Shown: positions 53,474-62,551 of the stretch, in pieces
Layout of the letters: each line of letters opens with the position of its first letter
How positions within the stretch are numbered: position 1 is the stretch's first letter
Assembly: GCF_003697785.1 (NCBI RefSeq)
Contig: NZ_QOKZ01000002.1
Span: 124,001 to 188,000, forward strand
DNA length: 64,000 nucleotides
Reading direction: 5' to 3'
Origin: Paracoccus alkanivorans
GTDB taxonomy: Bacteria > Pseudomonadota > Alphaproteobacteria > Rhodobacterales > Rhodobacteraceae
Position numbers and translations under genes: made by a program
The notes under the pieces: model-generated
What the model was told of the DNA's origin: nothing
The model's database searches: none
What the model saw: the letters and a program-made list of their open reading frames with translations, nothing else

Positions 53474-54410
53474 GCGCTTCCGCTGTATCATGCGCGTCGC
53501 TTGCGCCCAGCCAGATGCCCCGGGCGATCAATTCGGTGGTGACGTCCTGCAGGCATTGGCTGACGGCAGAGGCTGCCCGCGACAGGGGCCGGGTCGCATG
53601 GCTGGCCAGATAGGCGGTGCGCCAGAACCGGTCATCGACGAATGGCTGCACCTGCAGCAACCCGCGCCCCGACTCTTCGGCGACGGCGTGGATGGGCAGG
53701 ACCGAACAGCCGAAACCGTCCCGGACCAGTTGCTTGATGCTGGCATAGCTGTCCACCTCGATGGCCGGATCGAAGACCAGGCCGGCCTCCTGCATCCGCT
53801 GCTCGATCATCCGGCGCAACCCGTGCGAGGCACTGGGCAGGATCAGCGGCATGTCGATCAGCGCCTCCAGCGTGGCCGGTGCGGAGTGTGAGGCATCGGG
53901 GGGCAACAGGATGACCAGTTCTTCGCGCAATAACGGGTCGAGGCGTATCTGCCTGTTATTCGCGCTGCCATATAGGACGCCCAGGTCGATCCGTCCTTCT
54001 TCCAGCCACTCGCCGACAAAGCCGCTCATGGCCTCGGCGACAACTGGCTTGATCCTTGGATGGCGTTGATGCAGCCGGGCGATCAGGGGAACCGACAGGA
54101 TGCCGCTGATCGTGCCCGGCAACCCGATTCGCACCGTGCCGCCGGGTTCCTTGCCGACCTGGTGCAACTCTTCCCGCATGTGATCGAACCCGGCCAGCAG
54201 GGGGCGGGCGCGTTCGACCAGCAACCTGCCCGCCTCGGTCGGGCTGACTCCGCCGGAATGGCGCAGCAATAACGGCGTGCCAAGCGCCTCCTCCATCTTG
54301 CGGACATGCAGCGAGAGCGCGGGCTGTGCGACATGCAGGCGTTCCGCCGCGCGCGAGAACGACCCCTCTTCGACGATCGCGAGGAAATAACGGAGTTGCC
54401 TGATATCCAT
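53469..54410 (-). CDS. LysR-family transcriptional regulator
   Basis: A 313-residue regulator with the N-terminal LysR winged helix (1-60; MDIRQLRYFLAIVEEGSFSRAAERLHVAQPALS) and a periplasmic-binding-like effector domain (about 92-295). The VRIGLPGTISGILSVPL and GSANNRQIRLDPLL regions resemble the NAC/Cbl-like group. It diverges from the acyl-CoA dehydrogenase gene, across a 105-bp AT-rich gap, and probably controls that cluster; the effector may be the cluster's acid or CoA ester. The TAG stop lies inside the right terminal repeat of the element at 53315-53473. Confidence 0.9.
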   Translation of the reverse strand: MDIRQLRYFLAIVEEGSFSRAAERLHVAQPALSLHVRKMEEALGTPLLLRHSGGVSPTEAGRLLVERARPLLAGFDHMREELHQVGKEPGGTVRIGLPGTISGILSVPLIARLHQRHPRIKPVVAEAMSGFVGEWLEEGRIDLGVLYGSANNRQIRLDPLLREELVILLPPDASHSAPATLEALIDMPLILPSASHGLRRMIEQRMQEAGLVFDPAIEVDSYASIKQLVRDGFGCSVLPIHAVAEESGRGLLQVQPFVDDRFWRTAYLASHATRPLSRAASAVSQCLQDVTTELIARGIWLGASDAHDTAEAP

Positions 54411-54515
54411 GCTGCACCTTCCTATATCATTATTATATGGAGATCAGAACTTATATATATTTGCATTATGGTTTGGGCAGCGCCAGTCTTTGAATCGATT
54501 AGGCGAGGATCGAAG

Positions 54516-55679
54516 ATGCAGAATATTGGCTCCGACCGGTTTCAGGATATCCGCGACGCGGTGCGCGCCCTTTGCGCCGGGTTCCCCGACGAATATCACC
54601 GCAAGGTCGACGAGCAGCGCGGCTATCCCGAGGAATTCGTGAACGCGCTGACGCGGGCGGGCTGGATGGCGGCGCTCATCCCCGAGGAATATGGCGGCTC
54701 GGGGCTGGGGCTGACCGAGGCCTCGGTCATCATGGAGGAAATCAACCGCGCAGGCGGCAATTCGGGCGCCTGTCACGGTCAGATGTACAATATGAACACG
54801 CTGATCCGGCACGGCTCGGAAGAGCAGCGGCAGAAATACCTGCCCCGGATCGCCGCGGGCGAGTTGCGCCTGCAATCCATGGGCGTGACCGAGCCGACCA
54901 CGGGTACCGATACCACGAGGATCAAGACCACCGCGGTTCGCAAAGGCGACCGCTATGTCATCAACGGTCAAAAGGTCTGGATCAGCCGGGTCCAGCATTC
55001 CGAACTGATGATCCTGCTGGCCCGCACCACGCCGCTGGCCGAGGTGAAGAAAAAGACCGAGGGGCTGTCGATCTTCATCGTCGATGTGCAAGAGGCGATG
55101 CAGAAGGGCATGCAGGTCCGCCCGATCCTCAACATGGTCAATCACGAAACCAACGAGTTGTTCTTCGACAATCTCGAGATCCCCGCCGAGAACCTGATCG
55201 GCGAGGAGGGGCAAGGTTTCAAATATATCCTGACCGGGCTGAACGCCGAGCGGACGCTGATCGCCGCCGAATGTATCGGCGACGGCTATTGGTTCGTGGA
55301 TCGCGTCACGAAATATGTCAGCGAGCGCAATGTGTTCGGCCGTCCCATCGGCCAGAACCAGGGCGTGCAATTCCCCATCGCCGAAAGCTTTATCGAGGTC
55401 GAGGCCGCAAACCTGATGCGCTTCGAGGCCTGCCGCCGCTATGACGCGCAGGAACCTTGCGGGGCACAGGCCAATATGGCCAAGTATCTGGCCGCCAAGG
55501 CAAGCTGGGAGGCCGCGAATGCCTGCCTGCAATTCCATGGCGGTTTCGGTTTCGCCTGCGAATACGATATCGAGCGCAAGTTCCGCGAAACCCGGCTGTA
55601 TCAGGTCGCGCCGATCTCGACCAACCTGATCCTGTCCTATGTCGCCGAGCATGTGCTGGGCCTGCCGAGGTCGTTCTGA
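54516..55679 (+). CDS. Acyl-CoA dehydrogenase family protein
   Basis: An FAD-dependent dehydrogenase of 387 residues with AALIPEEYGGSGLGLTEASVIMEEI, the flavin-region MGVTEPTTGTDTTRIKTTAV, and INGQKVWISRVQHSELM. At the usual C-terminal catalytic glutamate position the sequence reads QVAPISTN instead of YEGTN. A glutamate is present at the alternative position used by isovaleryl- and long-chain enzymes, E245 in GLNAERTLIAAE. The adjacent CoA-transferase and hydratase suggest a short-chain or dicarboxylyl-CoA substrate. ATG 54516 follows GCGAGGATCGAAG; the end overlaps the CoA-transferase start. Confidence 0.9.
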   Translation: MQNIGSDRFQDIRDAVRALCAGFPDEYHRKVDEQRGYPEEFVNALTRAGWMAALIPEEYGGSGLGLTEASVIMEEINRAGGNSGACHGQMYNMNTLIRHGSEEQRQKYLPRIAAGELRLQSMGVTEPTTGTDTTRIKTTAVRKGDRYVINGQKVWISRVQHSELMILLARTTPLAEVKKKTEGLSIFIVDVQEAMQKGMQVRPILNMVNHETNELFFDNLEIPAENLIGEEGQGFKYILTGLNAERTLIAAECIGDGYWFVDRVTKYVSERNVFGRPIGQNQGVQFPIAESFIEVEAANLMRFEACRRYDAQEPCGAQANMAKYLAAKASWEAANACLQFHGGFGFACEYDIERKFRETRLYQVAPISTNLILSYVAEHVLGLPRSF

Positions 55680-56785
55680 TGAGCGGGCTGCCGCTGGAAG
55701 GACTGACCGTCATCGCCATCGAGCAGGCTGTCGCGGCACCCTTCGCCAGCTCGCGGCTGGCCGATGCAGGGGCGCGCGTGCTCAAGATCGAGCGGCCCGA
55801 GGGGGATTTCGCGCGCGGTTACGATGCCGTGGCAAAGGGCCAGTCGAGCTATTTCATATGGCTGAACCGGGGCAAGGAGTCGGTTGCGCTGGATTTGCGC
55901 TCGCCCGAGGGAAAGGCCGAGTTGCGGCGGATGCTGGAAGGCGCGGATGTGCTGTTGCAGAACCTCAAGCGCGGCGCGCTGGCGCGCCTCGGTTTCGGCT
56001 TCGACCGGCTGGCGCAGGATTTCCCGCGGCTGATCACCTGTTCGATCACCGGCTATGGCGAGGATGGCCCGATGGCCGACCGCAAGGCCTACGATCTGCT
56101 TATACAGGCGGAATCCGGGCTATGCTCGATTACCGGCGGACCGGATGAGCCCGCCCGCGTGGGAATCTCAATCGTCGATATCGCCACCGGGGCGACGGCC
56201 CATGCGGCGATACTCGAAGCGCTGATCCAGCGCAGCGTGACCGGCCGGGGGGCGAATATCTCAGTGTCGATGTTCGATGTCATGGCCGATTGGCTGACCG
56301 TGCCGCTGCTCAATCACGAGGGCGGCAGGACGCCTAGGCGTATCGGCATGGCGCATCCGTCGATCGCTCCTTATGGCGTGTTCCGGACGCGGGACGATCG
56401 GGCAATGCTGATCTCGGTTCAGAGCGACCGAGAATGGCGCAGCCTTTGCAAGCTGTTTCTCGAACGTCCCGAACTGGGCGAAGATCCGCGCTTTGCCACC
56501 AATGTAGCGCGGGTCGAGAACCGGACCCTGACGGATGCGGCGGTGGCGCAAGGGTTTGCCCGGATGGATGCTGATCAGGCCGTCGCCGCGCTGCTGAAAG
56601 CCGATGTCGCGCTGGCCTCGGTCAGCGATATGGCGCAATTGTCAGCCCATCCGCATTTGCGCCGGATCACTGTCGATACGCCGAACGGTCCGGTCTCGAT
56701 CCCGGCTCCGGCCCCTGTCGTGACCGGGGTGGAAAGGCGCTACGGCCCGGTTCCCGCGTTGCCGGTGCAGGAGGCCAGGGCATGA
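55679..56785 (+). CDS. Class III CoA-transferase (CaiB/BaiF family)
   Basis: A 368-residue CoA-transferase that activates a carboxylic acid by taking CoA from an acyl-CoA donor such as succinyl-CoA. The family motifs are LTVIAIEQAVAAPFASSRLADAGARVLKIERPEGDFAR, KGQSSYFIWLNRGKESVALDL, and KAYDLLIQAESGL with the catalytic aspartate. The order dehydrogenase, CoA-transferase, mesaconyl-CoA hydratase-like points to a C4-C6 dicarboxylate. It overlaps both neighbours (TGATG and ATGA type). Confidence 0.9.
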   Translation: MSGLPLEGLTVIAIEQAVAAPFASSRLADAGARVLKIERPEGDFARGYDAVAKGQSSYFIWLNRGKESVALDLRSPEGKAELRRMLEGADVLLQNLKRGALARLGFGFDRLAQDFPRLITCSITGYGEDGPMADRKAYDLLIQAESGLCSITGGPDEPARVGISIVDIATGATAHAAILEALIQRSVTGRGANISVSMFDVMADWLTVPLLNHEGGRTPRRIGMAHPSIAPYGVFRTRDDRAMLISVQSDREWRSLCKLFLERPELGEDPRFATNVARVENRTLTDAAVAQGFARMDADQAVAALLKADVALASVSDMAQLSAHPHLRRITVDTPNGPVSIPAPAPVVTGVERRYGPVPALPVQEARA

Positions 56786-57615
56786 TCGATATCGGCCATT
56801 TGCGGCAATGGATCGGACGCGAAGAACGGCAATCGGAAATGCTGACCCCGGCTGTGGCCGAGCGTTTCAACGCAACGTTCAATCGCCGGGATGACACGGG
56901 AAACGGGGCCATCGCGCCGGTGATGATCCATCTCTGCCTGGCGCCGCCGGCGGTGCCGACCGAAGAGCTTGGCCCCGATGGGCATCCGGCGCGCGGCGGC
57001 TTTCTGCCGCCCGTTCCGTTGCCGCGGCGCATGTGGGCGGGTGGCGCGTTCACATTCCACGACGATATCCGGGTAGGCGAGACGGTCACGCGGCGCTCGG
57101 TCATTCAGGATGTGATGGTCAAGGAGGGGCGCACGGGAACGCTCTGCTTCGTGACCGTCGAGCACCGGATCGACAGCGATGGCCGCCTGGTTCTGACCGA
57201 ACGGCAGGATATCGTCTATCGCGGCGCGGATCGCCCCGGCGCGGTGACAAAACCCGTCTCCGCCGCTGCCAGAGGCGAATATCGCGTGACGGTCGAGCCT
57301 TCGGCCGCGCTCCTGTTCCGGTATTCGGCCCTGACTTTCAACGGGCACCGGATCCATTACGATGCGCCCTATGTCCGTGAGAAAGAAGGTTATCCGGGCC
57401 TGATCGTTCACGGCCCGATGCAGGCCACCATGCTGGTGCAACTGGCCGGGAAGATCCGGGGCAGCCGCCCCGCGCTGTTCGAATTCCGCAGCCTGTCGCC
57501 ATTATTCGATGACGCCGATTTCACGCTGAACGCAACCGAGGATGGTGCAGCGCTGAAGCTGTGGACCTCCTACAGTGACGGTCCCGTGGCGATGGTGGCG
57601 CGAGCCGAGTGGTAG
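56782..57615 (+). CDS. MaoC-like hydratase (mesaconyl-/itaconyl-CoA hydratase family)
   Basis: A 277-residue double hot-dog hydratase. The N-terminal half (WAGGAFTFHDDIRVGETVTRRSVIQDV) is a degenerate hot-dog, and the C-terminal half carries the MaoC-type active-site region FRYSALTFNGHRIHYD (179-194) with the conserved Asn, His and Asp, then VHGPMQATMLVQLA. This matches the FAS1-like group that includes mesaconyl-C4-CoA and itaconyl-CoA hydratases forming citramalyl-CoA. It ends the operon; no citramalyl-CoA lyase is in the window. Confidence 0.86.
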   Translation: MIDIGHLRQWIGREERQSEMLTPAVAERFNATFNRRDDTGNGAIAPVMIHLCLAPPAVPTEELGPDGHPARGGFLPPVPLPRRMWAGGAFTFHDDIRVGETVTRRSVIQDVMVKEGRTGTLCFVTVEHRIDSDGRLVLTERQDIVYRGADRPGAVTKPVSAAARGEYRVTVEPSAALLFRYSALTFNGHRIHYDAPYVREKEGYPGLIVHGPMQATMLVQLAGKIRGSRPALFEFRSLSPLFDDADFTLNATEDGAALKLWTSYSDGPVAMVARAEW

Positions 57616-57654
57616 CCTGCCCGGGCCGGCCGCGCTGGCCGGAGCAGGCTTTGC

Positions 57655-60069
57655 CTATTTCGCCGGGATCAGTTCCGTGACGCCCACGGCTGCGGCGCGG
57701 GCGAGGTCGGGATCAAGCGACATGCCGATATATTCTCCGCGCCGCCACAATTCCGCCAGGTCGTCATAGTGACGCGAAAACGGATGCCCGCTCTGCCCGG
57801 TAGAGATGATGAACACCGAGCTGTCCGGATCGGCAAGGTCGTAAACCCCGCGATAAGCCGCTCCGCTGACTGCTTCATAGGGGTTGTCTCCACCTCCAAG
57901 CAGCCCGCTGCGCGCCAGCGTGAACTCTCCGCCCGAGACCGATTGGGTGAGGTTCATCACCCAACCAAGACCTGAAATTCGCCCGAGTGCCGGGTGATCA
58001 TGCCGGGCCTGGTGCAAATCGCCCCACCGCCAGCTCGTGACCTGCGGGCCGAAACGGTCGGTCAGATCCAGGATTGCGCGGTCCAATGCCTGGCGCGCTA
58101 TGGTGGTGCAATCCTCGTCGGGCGCGCTTTGGATGATGTTGCACCAGCGCGCGGCCCCGTTCCGGTTGCGGAACACCGCATCGATGAAGGCGGGACGAAG
58201 CTGCGTGATGTCGTCGGCCAGCGGTCCGAGTTCGTCCTGGATCAGGCGCTTTTGCAATTCGCGCATCCATGCGGCATAGATCAGCGGCTCCGGCAGGTGC
58301 TCGCTCATCTCGCCATCCCATTCGGCCAGCAGGTTCAGGGCGTCCTGACGCTGACGCTCGGGCGTTCCCGCGGCGGCGGGCTCCCCGCTGAACCACAGAT
58401 TGGCGCCGACCAGCGGCAGCAGGGCGCGGGCCGCCGGGCTGACAACATCCAGCTGCGTTGCGATGAAACTGTCGCGGGAATGAATTTCTCGATCCTCGAG
58501 CAGGTAGCTCAGCCGCTTGTATCTTGTGCCGTCCCGCGCCTCCTCGGTCGCGATGGTCATGTCCTGGCCAGAGGGCGTGCCGGGCGCAAGATCCGCTGCC
58601 TGGGCGATGCCTGTCCACCGGGCTTCGGGCAACCACCCGGGAGCAGGCATCCCGCCGCCCGTCGGATGCTCGGCGGCACGCTGCGGCACCGCACCCGCCG
58701 TGAACTGCTGGACGCCCCCGGAATCCGCCAGCGTGACCGTCATTGCCGGTGCGACGGTCTGAGCCATCGCACCCATCGCCGAGGCCCGGTCGCCCGACCG
58801 CATCAGGCCGATCAGGGCGGAGATGGTCCGGTCCTGCCGCGAAAGCCCTGTCCAGCGGAGCGAGGCGACATGTCCGTATGGGGTCACGTCCTGCAATCCC
58901 GGATCGATCAGGGGAACCAGGGGGCCGTTTTCGGTTTCGCGCAAGGTGATGGTCTGGTTCTGGCCATCCATGATACGGATCAGCGTTCTTTCGGTCTGGA
59001 ACTGCGTCCAGCCCGAGACGCCGCGATAACTGTCGGAAGCGCCGGGCTTGACCTCTTCCATATAGATGTCGGCGTCATCGACGGCAGCAGGGGTCAGCCC
59101 CCAGGCCAGGTGCTGGTTGCGGCCGGACCATAGCACCGGAATGCCGGGGATGGTCGCGCCGATCGCTCCGCCCGTGCTCAACTCAAGCCGCACCAGGTAA
59201 TACAGGGAGGGCACCGTCAGCGGGGCTTGCAGATCATTGGCGAGCAAGGAGCCATTCGCCGCGGTGCGTTCGCTGGCGGCGGCGAAGCCATTGGCACCCA
59301 ATCCCATGCCGGGACGCAGGAAACCGCGCAGGTCCATGGGATGGCCGGGCGTGCGGCGGGATTGCGGGATCCCGAGCCGGGCACCGGGAAACAGGGATGA
59401 ATAGGAGGGCCGGGCTGTGCCGTCCGGAGATTGCAGTTCCGGCCCGTGCTCCGGCCATGCCAGCGACAGGCGCGCGCGCAGAACCTCTTCCTCGATGGAG
59501 CGGCTGCTGCTTGCCGCCAGCAGCTTCAGGATCGCCAGCGAATCAGCAGGTTGCCAGTAAGCGATCTGGTCGGGGAACAGGAAGAACTCGGGTGCACCCT
59601 TGCCCATCGCCCCTTCATTGACCTGCCGTATCCATTCGTTGATCCCCGCCGAATAGGCCTCCAGCGCGGCGAGCGCTTCGGGGTCCTGTGCCTCGACCGA
59701 CGCCGCCGCCCGGTCATACAGGCCAAGCCGCCGTGCCAGATCGTCCAGCGCAAAGGCCGAGGAGCCGTAAATCTCCGACAACCGCCCTTGTGCCGCCCGG
59801 CGCAGCACGGTCATCTGGAACAGCCGGTCCTGCGCATGAGTCACGCCAAGCGCGAAGAACACATCTTCGTCGGATTGCCCGAAGATATGGGGCACATTCT
59901 CGGTCGAGCGGACGATTTCGACCGGGGCTGAAAGACCGGCCATCTCGTAACCGGCATCATAATCCGGCAACGAGCGTATCGCGAAATACCAGATCAGCAC
60001 CGTCCCTGTTACCAGAAGCAGGATCATCGCGACGGTCAGCCTGAGAAGCCAGCGAAAGAGTGTCAGCAT
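57655..60069 (-). CDS. Penicillin acylase family protein, nucleophile serine replaced
   Basis: A homolog of Ntn-hydrolase penicillin acylases, about 804 residues, with an N-terminal membrane anchor (RWLLRLTVAMILLLVTGTVLIWYF). Family regions include VPHIFGQSDEDVFFALGVTHAQDRLFQM and RTAANGSLLANDLQAPLTVPSLYYLVRL. Active enzymes are cut to give an N-terminal serine in G-S-N; here that place reads GLGANGF, with Ala (codon GCC) where Ser is expected (A259 from start 60069). Autoprocessing and catalysis should then fail. The fold is otherwise whole with no frameshift. A start at 60135 is open; neither has a clear ribosome binding site, and the chosen one matches family length. Confidence 0.85.
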   Translation of the reverse strand: MLTLFRWLLRLTVAMILLLVTGTVLIWYFAIRSLPDYDAGYEMAGLSAPVEIVRSTENVPHIFGQSDEDVFFALGVTHAQDRLFQMTVLRRAAQGRLSEIYGSSAFALDDLARRLGLYDRAAASVEAQDPEALAALEAYSAGINEWIRQVNEGAMGKGAPEFFLFPDQIAYWQPADSLAILKLLAASSSRSIEEEVLRARLSLAWPEHGPELQSPDGTARPSYSSLFPGARLGIPQSRRTPGHPMDLRGFLRPGMGLGANGFAAASERTAANGSLLANDLQAPLTVPSLYYLVRLELSTGGAIGATIPGIPVLWSGRNQHLAWGLTPAAVDDADIYMEEVKPGASDSYRGVSGWTQFQTERTLIRIMDGQNQTITLRETENGPLVPLIDPGLQDVTPYGHVASLRWTGLSRQDRTISALIGLMRSGDRASAMGAMAQTVAPAMTVTLADSGGVQQFTAGAVPQRAAEHPTGGGMPAPGWLPEARWTGIAQAADLAPGTPSGQDMTIATEEARDGTRYKRLSYLLEDREIHSRDSFIATQLDVVSPAARALLPLVGANLWFSGEPAAAGTPERQRQDALNLLAEWDGEMSEHLPEPLIYAAWMRELQKRLIQDELGPLADDITQLRPAFIDAVFRNRNGAARWCNIIQSAPDEDCTTIARQALDRAILDLTDRFGPQVTSWRWGDLHQARHDHPALGRISGLGWVMNLTQSVSGGEFTLARSGLLGGGDNPYEAVSGAAYRGVYDLADPDSSVFIISTGQSGHPFSRHYDDLAELWRRGEYIGMSLDPDLARAAAVGVTELIPAK

Positions 60070-60236
60070 CGGAGGGGAGGTTCCATCTAGGTCGCGTGTC
60101 GGTCGGCTCAGGCTGTTCCATTGGCGCTTGACCATGATGCGCCGGGGTGGTGGTGTGCTGCATAAGCCAGCCGCGTGTGCATTTCAACGAGTGCCGGATG
60201 CAACATTATCGCGGCGATCATTAACGGGGGATGAAT

Positions 60237-61103
60237 ATGGCAAAACTCGCTTTTCTGGGACTGGGTGTGATGGGCTATCCGATGGCCGGGCATCTGAAAG
60301 CCGCGGGGCACGAGGTCACCGTCTATAACCGGACCGCCGGGAAGGCGCGCAAATGGGTGGCCGAACATGGCGGCAATGCCTGCGCTACCCCGCGTGAAGC
60401 GGCGGAGGGGGCCGATTTCGTCATGGCCTGCGTGGGCAATGACGACGACCTGCGCTCGGTCTGCCTGGGCGAGGACGGAGCATTCGCCGGCATGGCCGGG
60501 GGCGCGGTCTTTGTCGATCACACCACCGTCTCCGCCGCCGTGACCCGCGAACTGGCCGAGGCGGCGGAGCAGGCCGGGTTGGGCTATGTCGATGCGCCGA
60601 TCTCGGGTGGTCAGGCGGGGGCCGAGAACGGCCAGCTTTCGGTGATGTGCGGGGGCGATCAGGGGCATTTCGACCGCGCCGCGCCGGTTATCGATGCCTA
60701 TGCCAAGATCTGCCGTCGCTTGGGCGATGTCGGTGCGGGCCAGATGACCAAGATGTGCAACCAGATTGCCATTGCCGGGCTGGTGCAGGGGCTGTCGGAA
60801 TCGTTGGCCTTCGCGCAAAGGGCCGGGCTGGATATCGACAAGGTGGTCGAGGTGATCAGCCAGGGCGCCGCCGGCAGCTGGCAGATGGCGAATCGTCACA
60901 AGACCATGGCGGCGGGTGAGTTCGAGCATGGTTTCGCGGTCGACTGGATGCGCAAGGACCTGGCGATCTGCCTTGCGGCGGCGGACGAGGTGGGGGTCTC
61001 GCTTCCGGTCACCGCGCTGGTCGATCAGTTCTACAAGGAGGTGCAGGCCATGGGCGGGGGGCGTTGGGACACCTCCTCGCTGATCGCGCGCCTGACGCGG
61101 TAG
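60237..61103 (+). CDS. NAD(P)-dependent beta-hydroxyacid dehydrogenase (3-hydroxyisobutyrate dehydrogenase family)
   Basis: A 288-residue two-domain dehydrogenase with the Rossmann motif GLGVMG (8-13, in FLGLGVMGYPMAGHL), the substrate-binding DAPISGG (119-125) and the catalytic K172 in TKMCNQ. Known members act on 3-hydroxyisobutyrate, tartronate semialdehyde, glyoxylate/succinic semialdehyde and similar compounds, and the motifs do not separate these. GGGGG is well spaced for ATG 60237; an ATG six bases earlier is less likely. It diverges from the penicillin acylase homolog. Confidence 0.92.
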   Translation: MAKLAFLGLGVMGYPMAGHLKAAGHEVTVYNRTAGKARKWVAEHGGNACATPREAAEGADFVMACVGNDDDLRSVCLGEDGAFAGMAGGAVFVDHTTVSAAVTRELAEAAEQAGLGYVDAPISGGQAGAENGQLSVMCGGDQGHFDRAAPVIDAYAKICRRLGDVGAGQMTKMCNQIAIAGLVQGLSESLAFAQRAGLDIDKVVEVISQGAAGSWQMANRHKTMAAGEFEHGFAVDWMRKDLAICLAAADEVGVSLPVTALVDQFYKEVQAMGGGRWDTSSLIARLTR

Positions 61104-61112
61104 GGGCGGCTG

Positions 61113-61270
61113 CCAGAGCAGTATGCGCCTGATCGAATCCACCCCGGCCCATTCTTCTTCATGCAAATATCCCGGAGGAATCCGGCCCGTATGGGCCGGA
61201 TGGGGGCAGCGCCCCTGTCATCGCGGGACGTAACTCGCAACTGAACCCGATCAACTGCAAACTGCTCTGG
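61113..61270 (-). repeat. MITE-like element, copy B (inverted)
   Basis: A 158-bp element that is nearly the reverse complement of 53315-53473. The ends are inverted repeats starting CCAGAGCAGTATGCG (61113 side) and, on the minus strand, CCAGAGCAGTTTGCAG (61270 side). The same internal GGGGC/GCCCC and CCGGCCC/GGGCCGG hairpins and ATATTTGCATGAAGAAG core are present. It lies between two convergent genes, 9 bp after the dehydrogenase stop and 24 bp from the thiolase stop. Confidence 0.8.
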
Positions 61271-61294
61271 CGGCCAGGCCGCCCGGAACATGTT

Positions 61295-62461
61295 TCAGAC
61301 GAGTTCGATCCCGATCGCGGAGCCCTCGCCGCCGCCGATACAGATAGCCGCGACGCCCCGCTTGCCGCCCCGTGCTTGCAAAGCGTGGATCAGCGTCACG
61401 ATGATCCGGGCGCCGGACGCGCCGATCGGATGGCCAAGCGCACAGGCCCCGCCATTGACATTGACCCTGTCATGCGGAACCGACATCCGCGCCATGAAGG
61501 CCATGGGAACGACGGCAAAGGCCTCGTTCACTTCCCACAGGTCGACGCTGTCTTTCGGCCAGCCCAGCTTTTCCAGCAGTTTCTCGGCGGCGGGCACCGG
61601 GGCGGTGGGGAACTGGCCCGGTTCCTGCGCGTGGCTGGCATAGCCTGCGATCCGGGCGATCGCGCCCGTGCTGTCTGCGGCGATCACCAATGCCGCCGCC
61701 CCGTCCGAGATGGAACTGGAATTGGCGGCTGTCACCGTGCCGTCCTTGCGGAAGGCGGGCTTCAGCAAGGGGATCTTGTCGGGACGGGCATTGCCCGGCT
61801 GCTCGTCGGTATCCACCACCGTTTCGCCCTTGCGCCCGCTGATCGTAACCGAAGCGATCTCGGCAGCGAAGGCCCCCGAGGCGATGGCCTCGTTCGCGCG
61901 GTCTAGGCTGGCCAAGGCATAGGCGTCCTGCGCCTCGCGGTCGAAACCGAACTCGGCGGCGCAATCCTCGGCGAAGGTGCCCATCAGGCGGCCCGTGTCA
62001 TAGGCATCCTCGAGCCCGTCGAGAAACATGTGATCAACCACCTGCCCATGTCCCAAACGCGCGCCCGAGCGCATCTTGGGCAGCAGGTAGGGAGCATTGG
62101 TCATGCTCTCCATGCCACCGGCGACGATGAGATCGGCGCTGCCCGCGCGGATCGCGTCCGCGGCCATCATCACCGCCTGCATCCCCGAGCCGCACATCTT
62201 GTTCAGCGTCGTGGCGGGCACGGATTTCGGCAATCCGGCCTTGAACCCCGCCTGACGCGCCGGAGCCTGTCCCTGCCCCGCCGGCAGGACGCAGCCCATG
62301 AACAGGGCGTCGGGCCTGTCGGGAGCGAGCCCCGCCCGCTCCAGCGCGGCACGGATAGCCACGCCGCCCAGCTCCGCAGCGCTCTGGCTGGACAGCGCGC
62401 CCTGAAAGCCTCCCATGGGGGTGCGTGCGGCCCCCGATACGAACAGTTCCCGAACAGCCAT
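61295..62461 (-). CDS. Acetyl-CoA C-acyltransferase (thiolase)
   Basis: A 388-residue thiolase. The acyl-accepting cysteine is C90 (LNKMCGSGMQA), the catalytic histidine H344 (NGGACALGHPIGASGAR) and the deprotonating cysteine C374 (AICIGGGEGSA). Degradative and biosynthetic thiolases share these residues, so direction and chain length are open; the form is like acetyl-CoA acetyltransferases. Two ATGs (62464, 62461) follow GGGGGAG; the second has better spacing. It is divergent from the STAS gene. Confidence 0.93.
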   Translation of the reverse strand: MAVRELFVSGAARTPMGGFQGALSSQSAAELGGVAIRAALERAGLAPDRPDALFMGCVLPAGQGQAPARQAGFKAGLPKSVPATTLNKMCGSGMQAVMMAADAIRAGSADLIVAGGMESMTNAPYLLPKMRSGARLGHGQVVDHMFLDGLEDAYDTGRLMGTFAEDCAAEFGFDREAQDAYALASLDRANEAIASGAFAAEIASVTISGRKGETVVDTDEQPGNARPDKIPLLKPAFRKDGTVTAANSSSISDGAAALVIAADSTGAIARIAGYASHAQEPGQFPTAPVPAAEKLLEKLGWPKDSVDLWEVNEAFAVVPMAFMARMSVPHDRVNVNGGACALGHPIGASGARIIVTLIHALQARGGKRGVAAICIGGGEGSAIGIELV

Positions 62462-62551
62462 CATCTCCCCCTTGCCGGTCAGGTTATCGCTTACCCGATT
62501 GTAACCTTTTCCGTCTAGCCAGTCTGCCGGATCTCTTTGATGGGGAATGCG

